64,000 bases of DNA from Gracilaria vermiculophylla (Eukaryota > Rhodophyta > Florideophyceae > Gracilariales > Gracilariaceae), in NCBI GenBank assembly GCA_019155205.2, contig JAHNZQ020003150.1, forward strand, positions 3,378,693 to 3,442,692, in the 5' to 3' direction. Under the pieces are notes generated by a model, which saw only the letters and a list, made by a program, of their open reading frames with translations, ran no database searches and was not told where the DNA came from. Shown in pieces: positions 1-12,382 of the stretch; the first letter of the stretch is position 1; each line of letters opens with the position of its first letter. Made by a program: the position numbers and the translations under genes.

Positions 1-9
1 AAATATGAG

Positions 10-270
10 CTAGATCCTGTGCTTCGCCAGGCTGACCTGACCCAGGCGACCAGACCACATGTCCTCAAAGTCAGATAGCATCTCCACTATCCTAAGGCGA
101 TACCCTTCGAAATCCTCGCCAATTTGAAGCTTCTTCTGCCAGGTGGCAGGATTCTCTTCCTCTGGAGGCGGTGAAGTCGTTTTCGCCTCCATGGTGACGA
201 TTTCATCGGGGTCTGCAAGTTCTTCCGAACGAGGAAGGTGAGCCAGTCCTGCAGGGGCGGGTAGTGCCAT
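10..270 (-). pseudogene. Start of gypsy pol (RT N-terminal linker)
   Basis: The 86-aa minus-strand frame ends in FEDMWSGRLGQVSLAKHRI. This is the segment just before the reverse transcriptase core in gypsy polyproteins, whose family pattern is an F-D-x-F-x-x-x-L-G motif followed by H-x-I. A stop codon directly follows the HRI. The RT core should continue left of the window. Confidence 0.6.
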
Positions 271-420
271 TCCGACGACAGTTTCTTTCTAAAGCAGTAC
301 CGGCGACTCCTTTAGGTTGGCGAGCACAACCCTGAAGGGAATGTTTCGCACTATTTCCATAACGCCGTTTGCCATCATGGAGTGCTGCTTCGTCGTTAGA
401 TGTGGACTCTCCTGTAGGAA

Positions 421-1026
421 TTAAAGACAAAATGCAGAGGTGTGTCCCCGAACCTCGGCCTGAATCCTCGCTGTTATTTCGATACTCTTCACCACCCGGA
501 GCTTGTTAGCCTGCATCTTATGTAGAAGACTACCCACGTGTCGCGCTTTGGCGTCCGGTCCCGGAGATTCGGACACAATACCTACAGGAGCGGTGTCGTG
601 AAACGTCACCTTCCGCAAGCGTGGGTATATAGCACGTATATACTGATCCACAAGGGAAGTGCCCAATATGCATTGAGCGGCCAAGGTGGTCCCCATGAGG
701 AACCACACCTTCATCTGTGAGGAGCCCGGCCGGAGATACGATGGTACTGCTTTGAGGATGTTCAATGCTCGACGCGACGCATCGCGCACCGTAGAGAGCT
801 GGCCAGTCTTCATGGAACCGAGAACGGACTGCGGGGGCACGTTGGCGTGCACCAAATTGGGGCCAGCTTTGGTGTCGGGTATAGCGCGCACCGCGATGGA
901 GGCGAGCGTTGAACAACCAATGGAGGCGAACAATTGGTAATTTTCACGGCAGTGCGTGCAAACAGAATCCTCAAATGCGTCGAATGGGTCCAATGGGATT
1001 AGGGTTTCAGCCAATTCTGCGTCCAT
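421..1026 (-). pseudogene. Retropepsin-like aspartic protease domain
   Basis: A 201-aa minus-strand frame has the layout of a gypsy aspartic protease. An IPDTKAGPN segment sits where the family has its catalytic D-T/S-G-A motif. A CILGTSLVDQY segment follows, the second conserved ILG element, and then a short strand-rich tail. The catalytic Gly is replaced by Lys (DTK), which would be expected to abolish activity. It lies between the gag-like frames and the start of the RT-like frame, as expected. Confidence 0.6.
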
Positions 1027-1390
1027 GGAGCAGACGGCTTCTCCTCCTTTCCTACAGGCGACCTCCTTGGAGCTGAGGCTCGACAGGAACGAGCCACTCG
1101 GAGCCTCTACTCATGACCCGGAGGGTTTTCCTGGTTGGAGGAATCTAAAGTTCCAGTAGGGCACGTTTTGCTGCGGTTAGGAATCGAGATCCGACGTGTT
1201 CCTCTGAGGTGAAACCGATTTAGACAACGGTTCCTGCGCTGACGGCGTAAGTGACTGTAGGATAGGCTGCACTCCCAGTGGAGCGCAGAAACCGTAGTTT
1301 CCTTGAGGGGAGCGGATGTCGCGATGCGCAGATGACTAACTTCCGCCCTCCGTTGGTGTGTCCTTCAGGTCCTGTAAGTTCTTCTGCCGT

Positions 1391-2984
1391 TCACGCAAGA
1401 TGGCGGTCCTCGTTGCTGGGGTGATAGTAGTGCAGTATACTGGCTCTCAAGACAAGCAAATCCTGCAAGGCGGTGGGTACCCTCGAGGGTTCACGAATCG
1501 GACACTCCAGTAAGATGCTGCCAAGGCGTACGGAGAATGATACGAGGGTGTCCTGGTCCGTTGCGTACATTTTGAGGAGAAAATTCACCCCCGCCGGGTA
1601 CGTCCTCAAGGTCTCCGTTCCAGGATCATCCACAATGGTGCCCTCCCCCGTCAGACGTGGCTACATCAGCGAATGCGCTTAACATAGGATATAGAACTGA
1701 AACCACGAGACGGTGACACCTTCATGGACCCCATTGGTATCATATGCTGAACGGAAGCGTGTGCGACAATTGAACAGTGAGATGGGGTCTTCACCTGAGA
1801 GGGAGTGCTTCTTCATTTGAATATCCATGCGGCGCTGGATATTCGTAAGGGTTTTAGCGACCGATGCGTCGTAAAGAGTGGAGCGATCATTCAGAAGGTA
1901 GGTTTCATAATCCACCACTTTGGCGAAGAGGTCGTTAGACGGGGCGACCTTGCTGATTCTTTTGCTATTCTCCTTAGGAGTTATAATTTTCTTCTAGCTG
2001 AGGCTGTTTTCAGAATCAGAGTCCGAGCTTTTCTCCGAATCAGTTTCTCGCTCTCTGCTTTGCTCCCTCCGTTTTTTTTGGCGTCTTTCATTTAGGTGGT
2101 CTGGGTGACAGACGATACCACCGTTATCGCGATTCACCCGAGGAATATCCTGTATTTCTCTGCTTGGGTGAATTCCTACGCGACCGGTATCCTGTGCTTC
2201 TCCGCAGGGCGCAAGGTCCAAACGGGGCATAGCAAGATTCCTGAGGTGGTCCCGTTTTCTTACGGCAGTATCTTTTCTTCCTCTGGCGTAGGGGGTGATA
2301 GTATCCTGGCCTTCTCTGCCTAGGGTCACCTTAGGTGTTGATAGAGGGAACCTCTCCTGTACGGAAGAATAACTTTGAAACGCCGCTGTGGGGAGCAGTT
2401 GCGTGGTTAGGGAACAAACCACCGCACGGATAAAATCTGAGATAACTTCTAAGAACGGATCGGAATCCACCAAAACTTCAACAGCACGATGAGTGCTCTC
2501 CGTTGCGATTTACTTCACAAGGACATAGTGGCGCGCTCCGAATTGTGCCTCAATACCTGCAGGTATTCTTTCGACCAGCTCCTGTGAGAGAGAATTTGTA
2601 AGGCGCGTGGACAGCGACTCCATTAGGGAGTTAGCCTCCGGGTGTTCCCGACCCTGCAGCTCCTGAGGTGGCGGCTGCGATGCCGTGTGCGGTTATTCAA
2701 CCTCCACGTTGGCGTTCTCCAGAGGGGACGCGGGGGATTTCGCTTGCTTCTGATTGTGAACTCTCCTAAGGCGATTCCTGAAACATTCCACACAGAAGCC
2801 AGGATTTCGAAGGAGACTTGCAGGGTTCTCCAATCTGATGGGCACCTTCTGGGGAGCGCTGCTCGTGCTGCGCCCAACAACGGAGTTGGTTGCTTGGGGT
2901 TCCTGTAGGGCGGTTTCCATTGGGTATTGTGACCGATCCATATAAGAGTAGGTCAGGGGTGATTTCCTTCTCATTCCGATTCAC
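1391..2984 (-). pseudogene. gag-like region of gypsy element
   Basis: Several minus-strand frames follow one another: 2984-2766 and 2974-2693 at the start, 2473-1994 rich in charged Arg/Ser/Glu/Asp residues, then 1918-1679 and 1633-1391, which are helical and gag-like. Their position between LTR and protease is where gag lies in gypsy elements. No single frame spans the region, so at least three frameshifts or stops are needed to read through it. No zinc knuckle is recognised. The assignment rests on position and general character. Confidence 0.5.
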
Positions 2985-3096
2985 TTCAAGGAAGAATTAC
3001 ACTGTGGGGTTTCCATCGTTGCAAACTAGAAACACTGTTACGTCCTGACTGTTTCGAATACTTTAAGAAGCTGACCTCTTAAGTCGGGAGAACAGT

Positions 3097-3649
3097 TATG
3101 GTACCGTCAGTTCTTCTTTCGAGGTAGTAGCGCACAACATCCGTTTGGATTTCTTTTTGACTCCAAAGGAGCGCGTTCCTGAAGGTGGTCTCCGATATTC
3201 GCTGTCGCGAGCCGCGGGAGTTCTGAAAGGGGATCAGCAAACACCAAGTGGAGGGGGATGTTCACTGGGCGGACAATGCTTCTGTAGGCGCTGCTACGAG
3301 GCGTCCTGGAGATGGGCTGCTTAGAAACCTTTGGACGTAAGATGAAAGTCTCCAACCGAAAAAAAAGAGGGAGACTCAAGGGTGCTTTGTTTACTTCCCC
3401 AGAGGTAGATCTCGACCGACAAATTAAGTATCAAGCCGGGAGCCCGCCTCGGCAGGTCTCGTTACTGTAGTAATTACCCGAACAAATAAACTAAATTAAA
3501 TAAAACTTCTACCGTCCCTTAAGCGTACTGTAGCGCACGCAGGCCGAGTTATGCAACACGTGGCTCAGTTAATAAAATATGAGCCCTCCGTAGGAATATC
3601 TCGCCATTAATCCACACCACCATGTTATCTTAGGACCCACTGTACTTCA
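3097..3649 (-). repeat. 5' LTR of gypsy element, 553 bp
   Basis: The LTR starts TGAAGTACAG on the minus strand and ends at 3097, where the canonical CA has become TA. It aligns end to end with the LTR at 49920-50472, which is also 553 bp, and with the solo LTR at 40290-40764. Orientation follows from the gag and pol frames to its left on the minus strand, and from the purine tract beside the 49920 copy. Confidence 0.8.
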
Positions 3650-4081
3650 ATATGCTCTTTTTTTATGATAGAAATATTTAAAGCACTCTAGTTCATCTAA
3701 ATTGAAGTTCAACGCAATTTGAAGTGCATCATTTTGCATCTATATATATATATATATATATGTTTATATTTTACGGGTTATTAGCACACTACTAAATCTT
3801 GTTTTGGTTAATAAATGCTTTTGCAAAGAAATTTCGGTGAGTTTCACAAACGATAAGAATGTTTTTGCGTGATTCATCGTCATATGTATCTCTTTTATGA
3901 ACGTATCGTTCTTTAAATGGGATCCTTAGTTCAAAATGCTTTGAAGATATAACATTATTGCACTACGTTATGCGTTTTATTGGCATTGGGCATTTTTAGA
4001 CTACCAGTAGAAAGTTATGTTTATATTACATTAAATATTTAAAAAAATAGTATTAAAATGAAAATAACGGCCAAGATCTAA
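3650..4081. repeat. Fragment of U repeat, with a (TA)n run
   Basis: The sequence aligns with 21300-21645 and with part of the palindrome at 38380-38530; shared blocks include AAACGTATCGTTCTTT and CTACCAGTAG. It contains a short TA microsatellite near 3741-3762. It has no coding content. It is cut on the left by the gypsy LTR and on the right by the NB-ARC pseudogene, so it probably truncated the 5' end of that gene. Confidence 0.6.
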
Positions 4082-5514
4082 GTGAACATTCCAGAAAAAT
4101 GTTACTTTTTCATGCTGGGGTTTCTGAAATCTGTGATCTGGACGAAAAAGACAGGACTGCATTCTAGATGATACTAGTTGAATGCAAAGGTTTTCCTCTT
4201 GGATTTGGCATAGCCGGCGGCGCTGTGCACAGACTGCGCAGATGTCATGAGCGAGGTCTAGAACAAGATGCGTGGTCAGATGTTGGTGAAATGGTTTTGT
4301 ATCCGTGAAAATCAATATTAATGCATGAAAGCGCGGAACAGTACGGTGGGTTGAACAGAATGGTGGATATCTCTCTTCGAGTTTTGGAGATTGAATACAG
4401 AACGGAAATTTATAGAGCTATGAAACGAGCACTATGTGGGCTTCAAAAGCAACAGCGAGCTACTATTGGCATGCTGCAAAAGCTTTGAAACCTTGACAAT
4501 CTTGAAGAAGGGAAGAGAGGGGTCCAAGTGCTGGACGAAGTTTTCGTGTTATAGCTGAGAAAGCAAAATAGAGTGCTGTATGTGCAGTTGCATGATTGGG
4601 TTCTCGACATCGCCAGAGAGAGAGCTAAGGAAACTAACGAAACTGTAAACTTCCACCGCACATTGCTTGGCAACTACGCTTCGTATGGTGAAGACTGGTG
4701 GAACATTGAGAAGCACGGTTACTTGCATTACAATGTGTACAGGCTCATGCGATGCGCGAAAAATGCGAGGGATGTGATACAGCTTTTGTCAGAGCCAAAA
4801 TGGGTTGTGCGCCGCTTGCTGGACGGAGGTATCAACAATTTTCAGCAAGACTTGGAAGAATGTAAGCAATGCATGTACGGTGACGGTGATGACTCGAAGC
4901 ACAAAGAGTGTCTGGAGATGGTGGGCTGGGTTATGAGATTGGGATGCTCGCACTTTGAAGGAAACGAACGTGAAATTTATTTTCAGTTGAATGGACGCCT
5001 GCTATTACATCCAACTCGAACTGAAGTAAAACGTAATTTCACGAAAAGGCTTGAACATGGCGCGCCCAGATCGTGGGTCTAGGCGTCGATGAGATTGTTA
5101 GAACAAGTTGGAAGCGCTGCTCTGGAGTCTTTGCTTGGGAGCGGCAGAGTGCTTGATGTTCAGGACAGAAAGTACATTTTATCGTTTATTAGGGCATATG
5201 AGTCCTCAATGGGTGGCATGCATTACAGCTCTGCGACTGGGTATTCTGAAACAATTGTGTATTCAGTCAAAAGCGTCGGTAGTGTTGAAGCTGTGGCTTT
5301 GCATCAAGATGAATGTATCATAGTTGGGGGTCATCCAACTCATGATAGTAGAGAGCTCAAAGTAGTGCTGTGCTGTGAGAAAGCGAGAGAGAGGGTGCGA
5401 AAGTTGGAGCAACATGAACGACAGGAAATTACAATGCCAAATTTCTGGGGCTTGAGTGACGAGTGGATGATCCTAGAAAGGCATAGGTTTGTGTGGTTTT
5501 GCAAATAGGGCATT

Positions 5515-6254
5515 CTACTTGCGACCACAGATTGATAAAAAGTGTCGGGGTCTACGTACTCGAGTGCAGGCAATGACCGCGAACCAAGCGAGTGCAAATG
5601 ATGCGCGCACGCGATAGAAGAGAATTGGCACACTGAGCAAAGTGGGGTTGTACTTTCGTTCAGTGAAGCACCTAAGTTACGTTAGCTATACTTGTTTATT
5701 GATCAGAAAGGTAGGGGGGTGCTTGGCTCGGGTTCTTACTACGGTAGTCTGTGAGCTTGGGGTTTGAGTTTTCCTGTTGCGTATTACATTGCACGTTCGC
5801 GCCTCTCGCCTTGTACTAAGCTAATGAAACTGGTGCGTTGTCAGTCTAAGTATCATTGCACGGCACCTCAAGAGCGTTTGTTCGTGAGCGGGCTAGCGCA
5901 TCAATAGCCTGCGTGCGTACTCTGAAGCCAATTGTATTCTATACACACCCCCTGGCGTCTGCCTCGTCCTCAACATTCGTCGGTGACGCGCAAGAGGTTT
6001 TTTTTATAGGGTGTGCCCGGTCGTTATTTCCTCACGAAGTAACGAATAGAAAGTCGAATCGGACAAGCCTGTACGCGTCTAGTAGACCGGGGCGTCGAGT
6101 TAAGAAAATGGCGCGCAAGGTTCAAGCAGTTGCCTCGCTGCATTCTGTACGTTCTGGTAATTTCTTTAACACAGTACCAAACGCAAATGCGCATCCAATC
6201 GCCAAACCAATGACGCACATTGAGTATGTTACAAAACAGATGAATCTGATCACA
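5515..6254. other. Insertion in the NB-ARC-WD40 pseudogene, unidentified
   Basis: This block lies between the linker and the first surviving WD40 repeat and has no counterpart in the intact gene at 13692-17585. It holds short open frames (for example 5856-6275 on +) but nothing I recognise. No clear terminal repeats or target duplication were found by eye. It may be a decayed mobile element. Confidence 0.4.
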
Positions 6255-6420
6255 CAATGGAGATGTGAATCATGAAGAGCGGTGCAACTGTGGAAGAACC
6301 TCTCCGCGGACATACTTAGATGGTGACGAGCGTGGGTTTTAGCGCAGACGCCACGCACATCGTGTCGGGGTCTTATAACAACACCGTACGCGTGTGAGAT
6401 GGGGAGAGTGGTTTCATGGT

Positions 6421-7289
6421 CGACTTGAGACTTGACTATTGTCGTTTGTTTTACTCCTTAAATGCTGTCGTTTATCAATCTGTTGATTATTCCTTTATCG
6501 TTGTAATACTATGAATTGGTCGACAAAGATGGAATAGAACGACACAATTCGCCTTGGACAGAAGTCACGTAGGCAGTACACCTTGTGTACGAGGTAGTTG
6601 TTTATTTGGATGCCTCTTTCTTGCAATGAGTCTAGAGTTTATATACAATTCAGCAGCGCAATTATTTCATAGATGTAGGAGAGTAAATGAGAGGAAATTC
6701 CAGGAGAGGCATGAACACGTAGTGGGAGAGGAGGAGAGGAAATACTAATGCAAATAATGGGAGAGGAGATGAAATATTTAGGGTGAAAGGAGAAGCCTGT
6801 CTCTTATCTTTCAACCCACCATTCATAAATACTCGCATATTGTGAAGATATATATTTGGAGTGTTCTTCAACTTGGTGTTGTAATATTGAGTCGACAGAC
6901 ATGAAACGGTTAACAACACTCAAGTGCTTCTACACGTAGTACGGATAGCTATCTCAATCAACTTTAGTTTATAAAATGATAGTCATCTCATTGAGAGATG
7001 ATAATCAGGAATTTACGAAGTTAATCAAAAGCACTTTGCTCAACGCAGATCAGAGCCACCCGTTAGGGCTTCTCACCTCCTCGCTATTTTAGAGAAACTC
7101 TTTTGAGTGTCATACCCTTTGTCCGGGAACGGTAGCAGTAGAAGTACTCTCGATTCTTCTCATGGGAGAGTATTGGGTTTGGGGGATTGTGATCTGTTGA
7201 TTTCCCACCAAACACGTCGCCTGTTGGCTTGTGTTTTTCTACTCGCCGAAAGACACCCCGACATTGTCTAGCATTAAGTCGGCTGACGA
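6421..7289. other. Second insertion in the pseudogene, possibly LTR-derived
   Basis: This AT-rich block splits the WD40 part. It has a purine-rich tract (6700-6790) and a GTTAACAACA end near 6918, which on the minus strand would read TGTTGTTAAC, a plausible LTR start. No matching second end or duplication was found, so the identity is open. No coding frame is recognised. Confidence 0.3.
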
Positions 7290-7912
7290 AGGTGTTGCTC
7301 GACAAGCGGTGCAACTGTCGGATAGCTTCTCTATGGGGACACTGACAGGGTGACGTGCGTGGATATGAGCGCAGACGGTACGAGTATCGTGTTCGGTTCT
7401 GCTAACAAAACGGTGCGCGTGTGGGACGCGGAGAGTGGCGCAGCTGTGGGAGGGCCTCTCTGTGGGCACACTGACTGTGTGAGGTGTGTGGATATGAGTG
7501 CATACGGTAGGGGTATAGTGTCGGGGTTTTATGACGTGTCAGCGCGCTTGTGGGATGTGTGCAGCGGGGAGCAAATTGGGATTTGGGGTTTGCACGAGCA
7601 ACGGGTTACGAAGATTGCACTGAGCGTAGACGGCTCTCCAGTGGTAATGGGGACTAAAAAGATAGGGAGACTTTGGAAGGTGCATAGCGGAGAGTGCCTG
7701 CTCACGTCAGACGACGAGTGGCGGCAATCAACCGTGCGGGCTCTCAATTTTTAATTGGAACCTTATTAGGGAGAAATCAGACGCGTCGTGTGACAACACG
7801 ACGCTCGGACGGCTCGGAGGTGGTGCTGACGACCTTCGAGGAGGATGTGCGCCACGTGCACGGCACCTGTGTGTACTGTGGAAAGAAAAGCGTCTCATGT
7901 TTTATTCTTCGC

Positions 7913-8524
7913 TGAGTGGACAGCAGCGCGATGACATTTCTGCCGCCCAAAGCCGATGCTGGACGGATGGCGTTGGACGCTCGAGTAAAGCGAGCCTGAC
8001 CAGACTTATTCGACTAGATATATCTGCCCGCTGCGCGCGCCGGCCGCACAATATGAGAAGAGCAAGACAGATTTGTTTGGTTTTGAACGAGGCAGCATGG
8101 TATCTTTTGCACTTTTGTCTCATTAAGACAAGTAGAAGACAACAATTCAACACAAAAATACGAGAGAATTTTATTTCACTCAGATGAAGATAGCTAAAAA
8201 TGAGTTCACAAAAAATTATTTTTGTTGAAGATCCTGGTCTGCGCGCCGGCTCCTCCATAATGATTATACATTATCTGTGTCTCTGAGCTAAGCTGTTATG
8301 AACCGCATCGCATCATACGTTCCGCGAGTGACGTAGAACATCAGACCACTTGAATCTTACGTGTTGCCTCATCAATTGACACCCGCCAATGTTCCATTTT
8401 GCAAAGTCTAAAGCGGTCATTATGTAATGTCGTGCTCGATTGATTCCTGGTGTTTTCAAAGCCTTTTGATGTGTGTTTGAACTATCTATCGACCACGTCT
8501 ACACCGTCAAGCGTTATATATACA
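7913..8524. other. Duplicated intergenic sequence downstream of copy 0
   Basis: The first ~60 bp align with the sequence just after the stop of the intact gene (17586-17640). From about 8050 to 8430 it aligns with 22760-23120, which is upstream of the second NB-ARC copy; shared blocks include CTGCGCGCCGG and ATGATTATAC. This marks the start of a second module copy. No gene is seen. Confidence 0.5.
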
Positions 8525-8549
8525 TACAGTCTGTTACAAAATCATATCA

Positions 8550-9109
8550 TGTTGGTGTCGAAGTAAAACAATTCTGATTTTGGTACAGTTGTGACAAATG
8601 CTATATGTTCACTCAGATAATTTACCGCCAATGTGAATTGATAATGCAACTTAGCAATGCCTATGTAAACGCGCAATGTTTTTAGTGCAAGGCCGTATAA
8701 AGCCATAGTCACTTTAGCCTGCAATATCTTAGCAGATACTGCAACCATAGGAGCACATGTAGCCAACGCAAGGACTCTGCAACAAGGGTTGCCGAGTCCA
8801 TCGAAATGCAAGAACACGAACACATCAACTGGTACGGCAACCTAAACAATAGCACTAATGCAACACCCTTGCAATAAGGGTTGCAGATGACAATAATGAA
8901 ATGCTAGCGAACAGACGCAAACAGGAAACAGACCCCTATAAAAGGGGTAGACAGATAGAAATCAGTAGAGAGAAGGGATGGAGTAAAAGAGCAAAAGGAC
9001 CTTGATCCATTGCGAGCCGTTTGTGCTCATCTTCTTGCCTGTAGAGATAGGCCAAGCCAACAGCATTTCCAGTATCTATGCAGATATCCTCAGGGACAAT
9101 TTCACAACA
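8550..9109. repeat. Candidate solo LTR nested in Tc1-like copy A
   Basis: The block starts TGTTGGTG and ends CACAACA, giving a TGTTG/CAACA inverted terminal pair. It contains a strong TATA-like core (CCCCTATAAAAGGGG near 8935), as expected of an LTR promoter. It is absent from Tc1-like copies B and C. The flanking 5-mers (tatca, gtacg) do not match, so target duplication is not supported and the exact borders are uncertain. Confidence 0.35.
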
Positions 9110-9269
9110 GTACGACTACAAAATCGAGTTTCAAAATAAACTCAAGTCCAAAAACCGTTTCACAAACACAACATCTTTATCATGTTTAAGTCTCTTTTGG
9201 GGACTTAATAACTAATGTTTCCACCTTTTTGCTTAATAACTCTATTAAAAACGTTTAAGCATTTCAGTG

Positions 9270-10198
9270 ATGCAGCCACTAATTGTAGAAATTTAAATAT
9301 TGTCCCAGAAATGTTTAATACAGTTTTTCAAATAAAACAATGTGCTAAACTGCCTGCCATGGCCGTAAACCATTCATGATAATAAACGCCATATATTTTC
9401 AATGGGGTTCAGTCCGATGAGCGCCCTGGCCATTCCATGGCCTGAATGTTTGCTTTTTGTAGCCAGACTGACATAAATCTAGATTGTGTACCGGGGCAGT
9501 ATTTTGTCGAAGAACAAAATGTTCTCCGTGTACACAATATCCATAAGGCAGCATGTAGTTATATAGACCTTCTTGGTAGTGTACAGAGTCTATACGTCTA
9601 TCAATAAAGGCAATTTCTGTTTTTCCATATTTTGATATACCAACCCATACCATTACAGAACCGCCTACAGAATGTCTTCTATAAAATTCGAAGCCCCTCT
9701 TTCTAAGGTAATGCCAATGATATTTTAAACAATCTGGACCATATTAGTTGAACTATGTTTCATCGGAGTATATGACTGTGTCCCATTGATCTTTCCAGTG
9801 TGTCATGTTTGCACACCAAGAAATCCTTTTCTGCTTATGATGATCTTCTAAAATGAATTTTTCCTCATCCTTTTATACTTGAAAACATTCTTCTTATGAA
9901 TTTCTTTTCATATTGATGATTACGATACATGGAGGTTTGAGTTATTTGCAACTCTCTTGCACTAAACGTTTCCGCGACACATTTCCCGTATTATACCGCG
10001 CGTATCTGTTTGACGGAAAAGGTGTAGACGCCCTTTAGATTTCTATATTCCATAACTTGCTGTGGTTTTAAGAAAACGGAGAATTGTGACTGGATGACGC
10101 TTCAAATGGCGGCCAATTTCAGCATTTGATTTTCCATTCGCTTTCAATCGTATAATTTAGAGCTATTCGGAGCGCGAAAGAGGTGGTACTCGAGCCAT
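9270..10198 (-). pseudogene. Tc1-like transposase pseudogene (copy A)
   Basis: The start MARVPPLSRSE at 10198 matches MARRPPLFKHE of copy B and is followed at once by a stop. The catalytic core survives at 9653-9399: MVWVGISKYGKTEIAFI, then QNTAPVHN, where the family has QQDNAPVH. The second catalytic Asp is replaced by Asn. Several frameshifts separate the N-terminal helix-turn-helix region from the core. Confidence 0.7.
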
Positions 10199-10327
10199 AT
10201 TGATGGATGTTGATGACGTAGTGATATGATTACTAAACGGTTTTTACTGATATGTTATGCAAAAGCCGCACTACAGTACTACTTTGGGGCGTTTTTTAGG
10301 CGTGATATGATTTTGAAACGCACTGTA

Positions 10328-11076
10328 CGTTTCTATCGTCCTCTATTTGTTTACAACAATAAAAAACTCTTTTGTTCGGATCTGTTCTATCTCAGGTTCT
10401 ACGTTTCCGTTAAATAGTTGAATTCATGTGTAACCCCGAACCATAAATATTTGATATCTCTAACTACTTTTAGATTTTTATATCCAGGCGTTTTCTTAGC
10501 AGAAATTATCAGACTGTCAATAGTGTTTCTCAATTCATTTTGATTACTAACTATCTTGTAATCAACATCTACTGAATTAACCTGCTTATTTCTTCGACTA
10601 ATCTTCTCAATAAAAACACAAAGCAGTCCCAAAGTTTTAAAATTAACAAGCCATACAACAAGAATTTATACCCCTTAGAACAAAACCTAAACGAGCTGCA
10701 TTTTTCATTGAAAAATGCAATGATGTACCCGAAGTAACGAGGAATAGCATTAGTCGATTTCAAATTTCTCGATGCGTAGCAGAGCTATGGCACCATAACT
10801 GGATGCAACGACTCTTTTGCCTAATATTAAGATACCGCGCGAGACCATTGAACACCCCACAACGGAATGCCTCATCTAGAATTCCGAAGTTTTTTTGCGA
10901 AACATGTATCACATATCGAAGTGTTGGGCACACAGAGGCGGACAGACATTCTGCGAACCATTTTGTCGTCAAGTACTGTCACGAGGACAGTCTCGACATG
11001 ACACTGCCTTTGAGTACTGTATCAAGCGGGGTATTGTCAGAATAAGCTAGAATAGCGATCTCAACACAATAAAGTA
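10328..11076. other. Unassigned sequence between Tc1-like copies A and D
   Basis: Short frames exist on both strands (for example 10632-10399 and 10972-10760 on minus), but none shows a family motif. No duplicate was found elsewhere in the window. It may include decayed coding sequence. Confidence 0.3.
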
Positions 11077-12380
11077 ACAGTTCAACATAAAATGCGTCCC
11101 AAACTTTTTAATGCGTCGTTTCAATCAAGATCTCTAAAGGCTCGTTTTTCTTCCAATCACGATTTCAAGAAGAATCAGCTGCAAGCTACTTTCTGTCGAG
11201 GATAAATTTATGACCCGTTCCTTTCCTAACTTTCTGAAAAGATAGTAAGAACATGTAGCTTTCATGAGAGTCTACTTTCGTACAAACCATATGAGTACTT
11301 GAGTTAAAGAAATATGTCGAATGGAACTCAAACCCCAGAGTCCCATCTTTTGGCCAAACCAAGACAGAGATAACCATTTAAAAGAGCGTCTCTAGACCAC
11401 GGAGTCTGTACTGAACGCATTGAAACCAAGGATCACAGGCAGTTTTTGCCTTGAAAGCGCTGGAGAGCCCCGTCGCCTTATTAAGCTCGCTCCTCGCAGA
11501 GATGCGCTATTGGAGGTTTTTGGCGGAGACTCAAAAGCAGAGACGCAAGATTGCTGCTTCTAGCGCTTCTAAAAATCGCGCTTTGAACCGTATTCAAAAT
11601 AAGCTGGTTGTAAAGTCGGCAGATGCAGGGAGCGATAGAGTGGGAAAGTAAGTCGACGGATCGTCCTTGGTTGATCTCAAAGGTTGAAATAATAGAGGCG
11701 CAACCGAATTGTGTAGTATCATACACGCTCTGTGGGCGCTGATTTTGTTTGTGGAAACGCGCATGGCACGCGCGATACATTAAAAGTATATGCGAAAACA
11801 GTATCATTAGGGACGCCACAGTGTTTTGCATACCCCTTTACGACGTTTGTCGTTTGAGTCAGAAGCCAAGATTTTGTACACAAAACGATAAGACACCCAG
11901 CTTTCATACCTTATGACGTATCGAACGTGGAGAGTACAGCAGAACAACGCAAATGCGGTGGGCTCTACTTGCAAAAATCCAAGTTAAATTAGAATTCGAA
12001 CAAATTACATGTGGAACTGTTAGAGTCTGCTGTTCCCTCACGATAATCATCTAGACTCCTCTTCGTAGCGCATGTTTTGCTCCGCAAAGATACACAAGTC
12101 GCTCCAAGAAAAATTAAAAGATATCGGGACTTTGGAGATTAACCTTCTTTTCGTCTTGGAGAAAAAATAATGTCTCATTTATTTTTCAAGCTGGTGAAGT
12201 GGTGGTCCTCCAGCCCGTTTTAAGGCTGTAAAAGATGTGCAAATATATGTTCATGACACGTTTTATTCCTTTGATGGTGTGCAGCTGTCGTATTACGGTC
12301 TCATTTTGGGGCGCTTTTGTCGTTGTTTTTCTGGACGTAAATCATTGTTTTGGGAAATGACACAATTTCAAAACGCACAG
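11077..12380 (-). mobile_element. Tc1-like DNA transposon D, highly diverged
   Basis: The right end TTTCAAAACGCACAG (to 12380) followed by TA resembles the ends of copies A-C. The sequence at 12185-12260 aligns with the start of the copy C transposase (AGTGGTGGTCCTCCAGCC against AGTGGCGGGCCTCGAGCC). A weak left end (ACAGTTCAACATAAAA after TA at 11075) gives ~1.3 kb, close to copies B and C. No usable transposase frame remains. The left border is uncertain. Confidence 0.4.
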
Positions 12381-12382
12381 TA

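Larger units (their letters stand above)
1..3649 (-). mobile_element. Ty3/gypsy LTR retrotransposon, 5' half, degenerate
   Basis: Reading leftwards on the minus strand there is an LTR (3649-3097), then gag-like, protease-like and early reverse-transcriptase-like frames. The element runs off the left window edge. The same LTR recurs in the same orientation at 40290-40764 and 49920-50472. All frames are broken by stops or shifts, so the copy is dead. The flank just outside the LTR (3650-3654, atatg) should be the 5-bp target duplication; its partner lies outside the window. The element sits inside a fragment of the U repeat. Confidence 0.8.
4082..7912 (+). pseudogene. NB-ARC-WD40 (NLR-like) pseudogene, copy 0
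   Basis: From 4082 the sequence is collinear with 14668 onward of the intact gene: the end of the NB-ARC region with a GFPLGFGIAGG version of the GLPLA motif, then the winged-helix region, then the linker. Stops and shifts interrupt it, for example TAG in the segment near 4165. The longest remaining frames are 4573-5082 and 5089-5508. WD40 repeats reappear at 6255-6420 and 7290-7760, and a C-terminal tail ends at 7912. Two unrelated blocks (5515-6254 and 6421-7289) interrupt the repeats. The 5' third with the P-loop is missing. Confidence 0.85.
8527..10325 (-). mobile_element. Tc1-like DNA transposon A, decayed, with internal insertion
   Basis: The left end (CAGTCTGTTACAAAATCATA) and right end (TTTTGAAACGCACTG) match the ends of copies B and C. 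TA dinucleotides flank both ends (8525-8526, 10326-10327). The element is about 1.8 kb against 1.28 kb for B and C, because a ~560-bp block (8550-9109) sits near its left end. A degenerate minus-strand transposase fills the rest. Confidence 0.75.
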
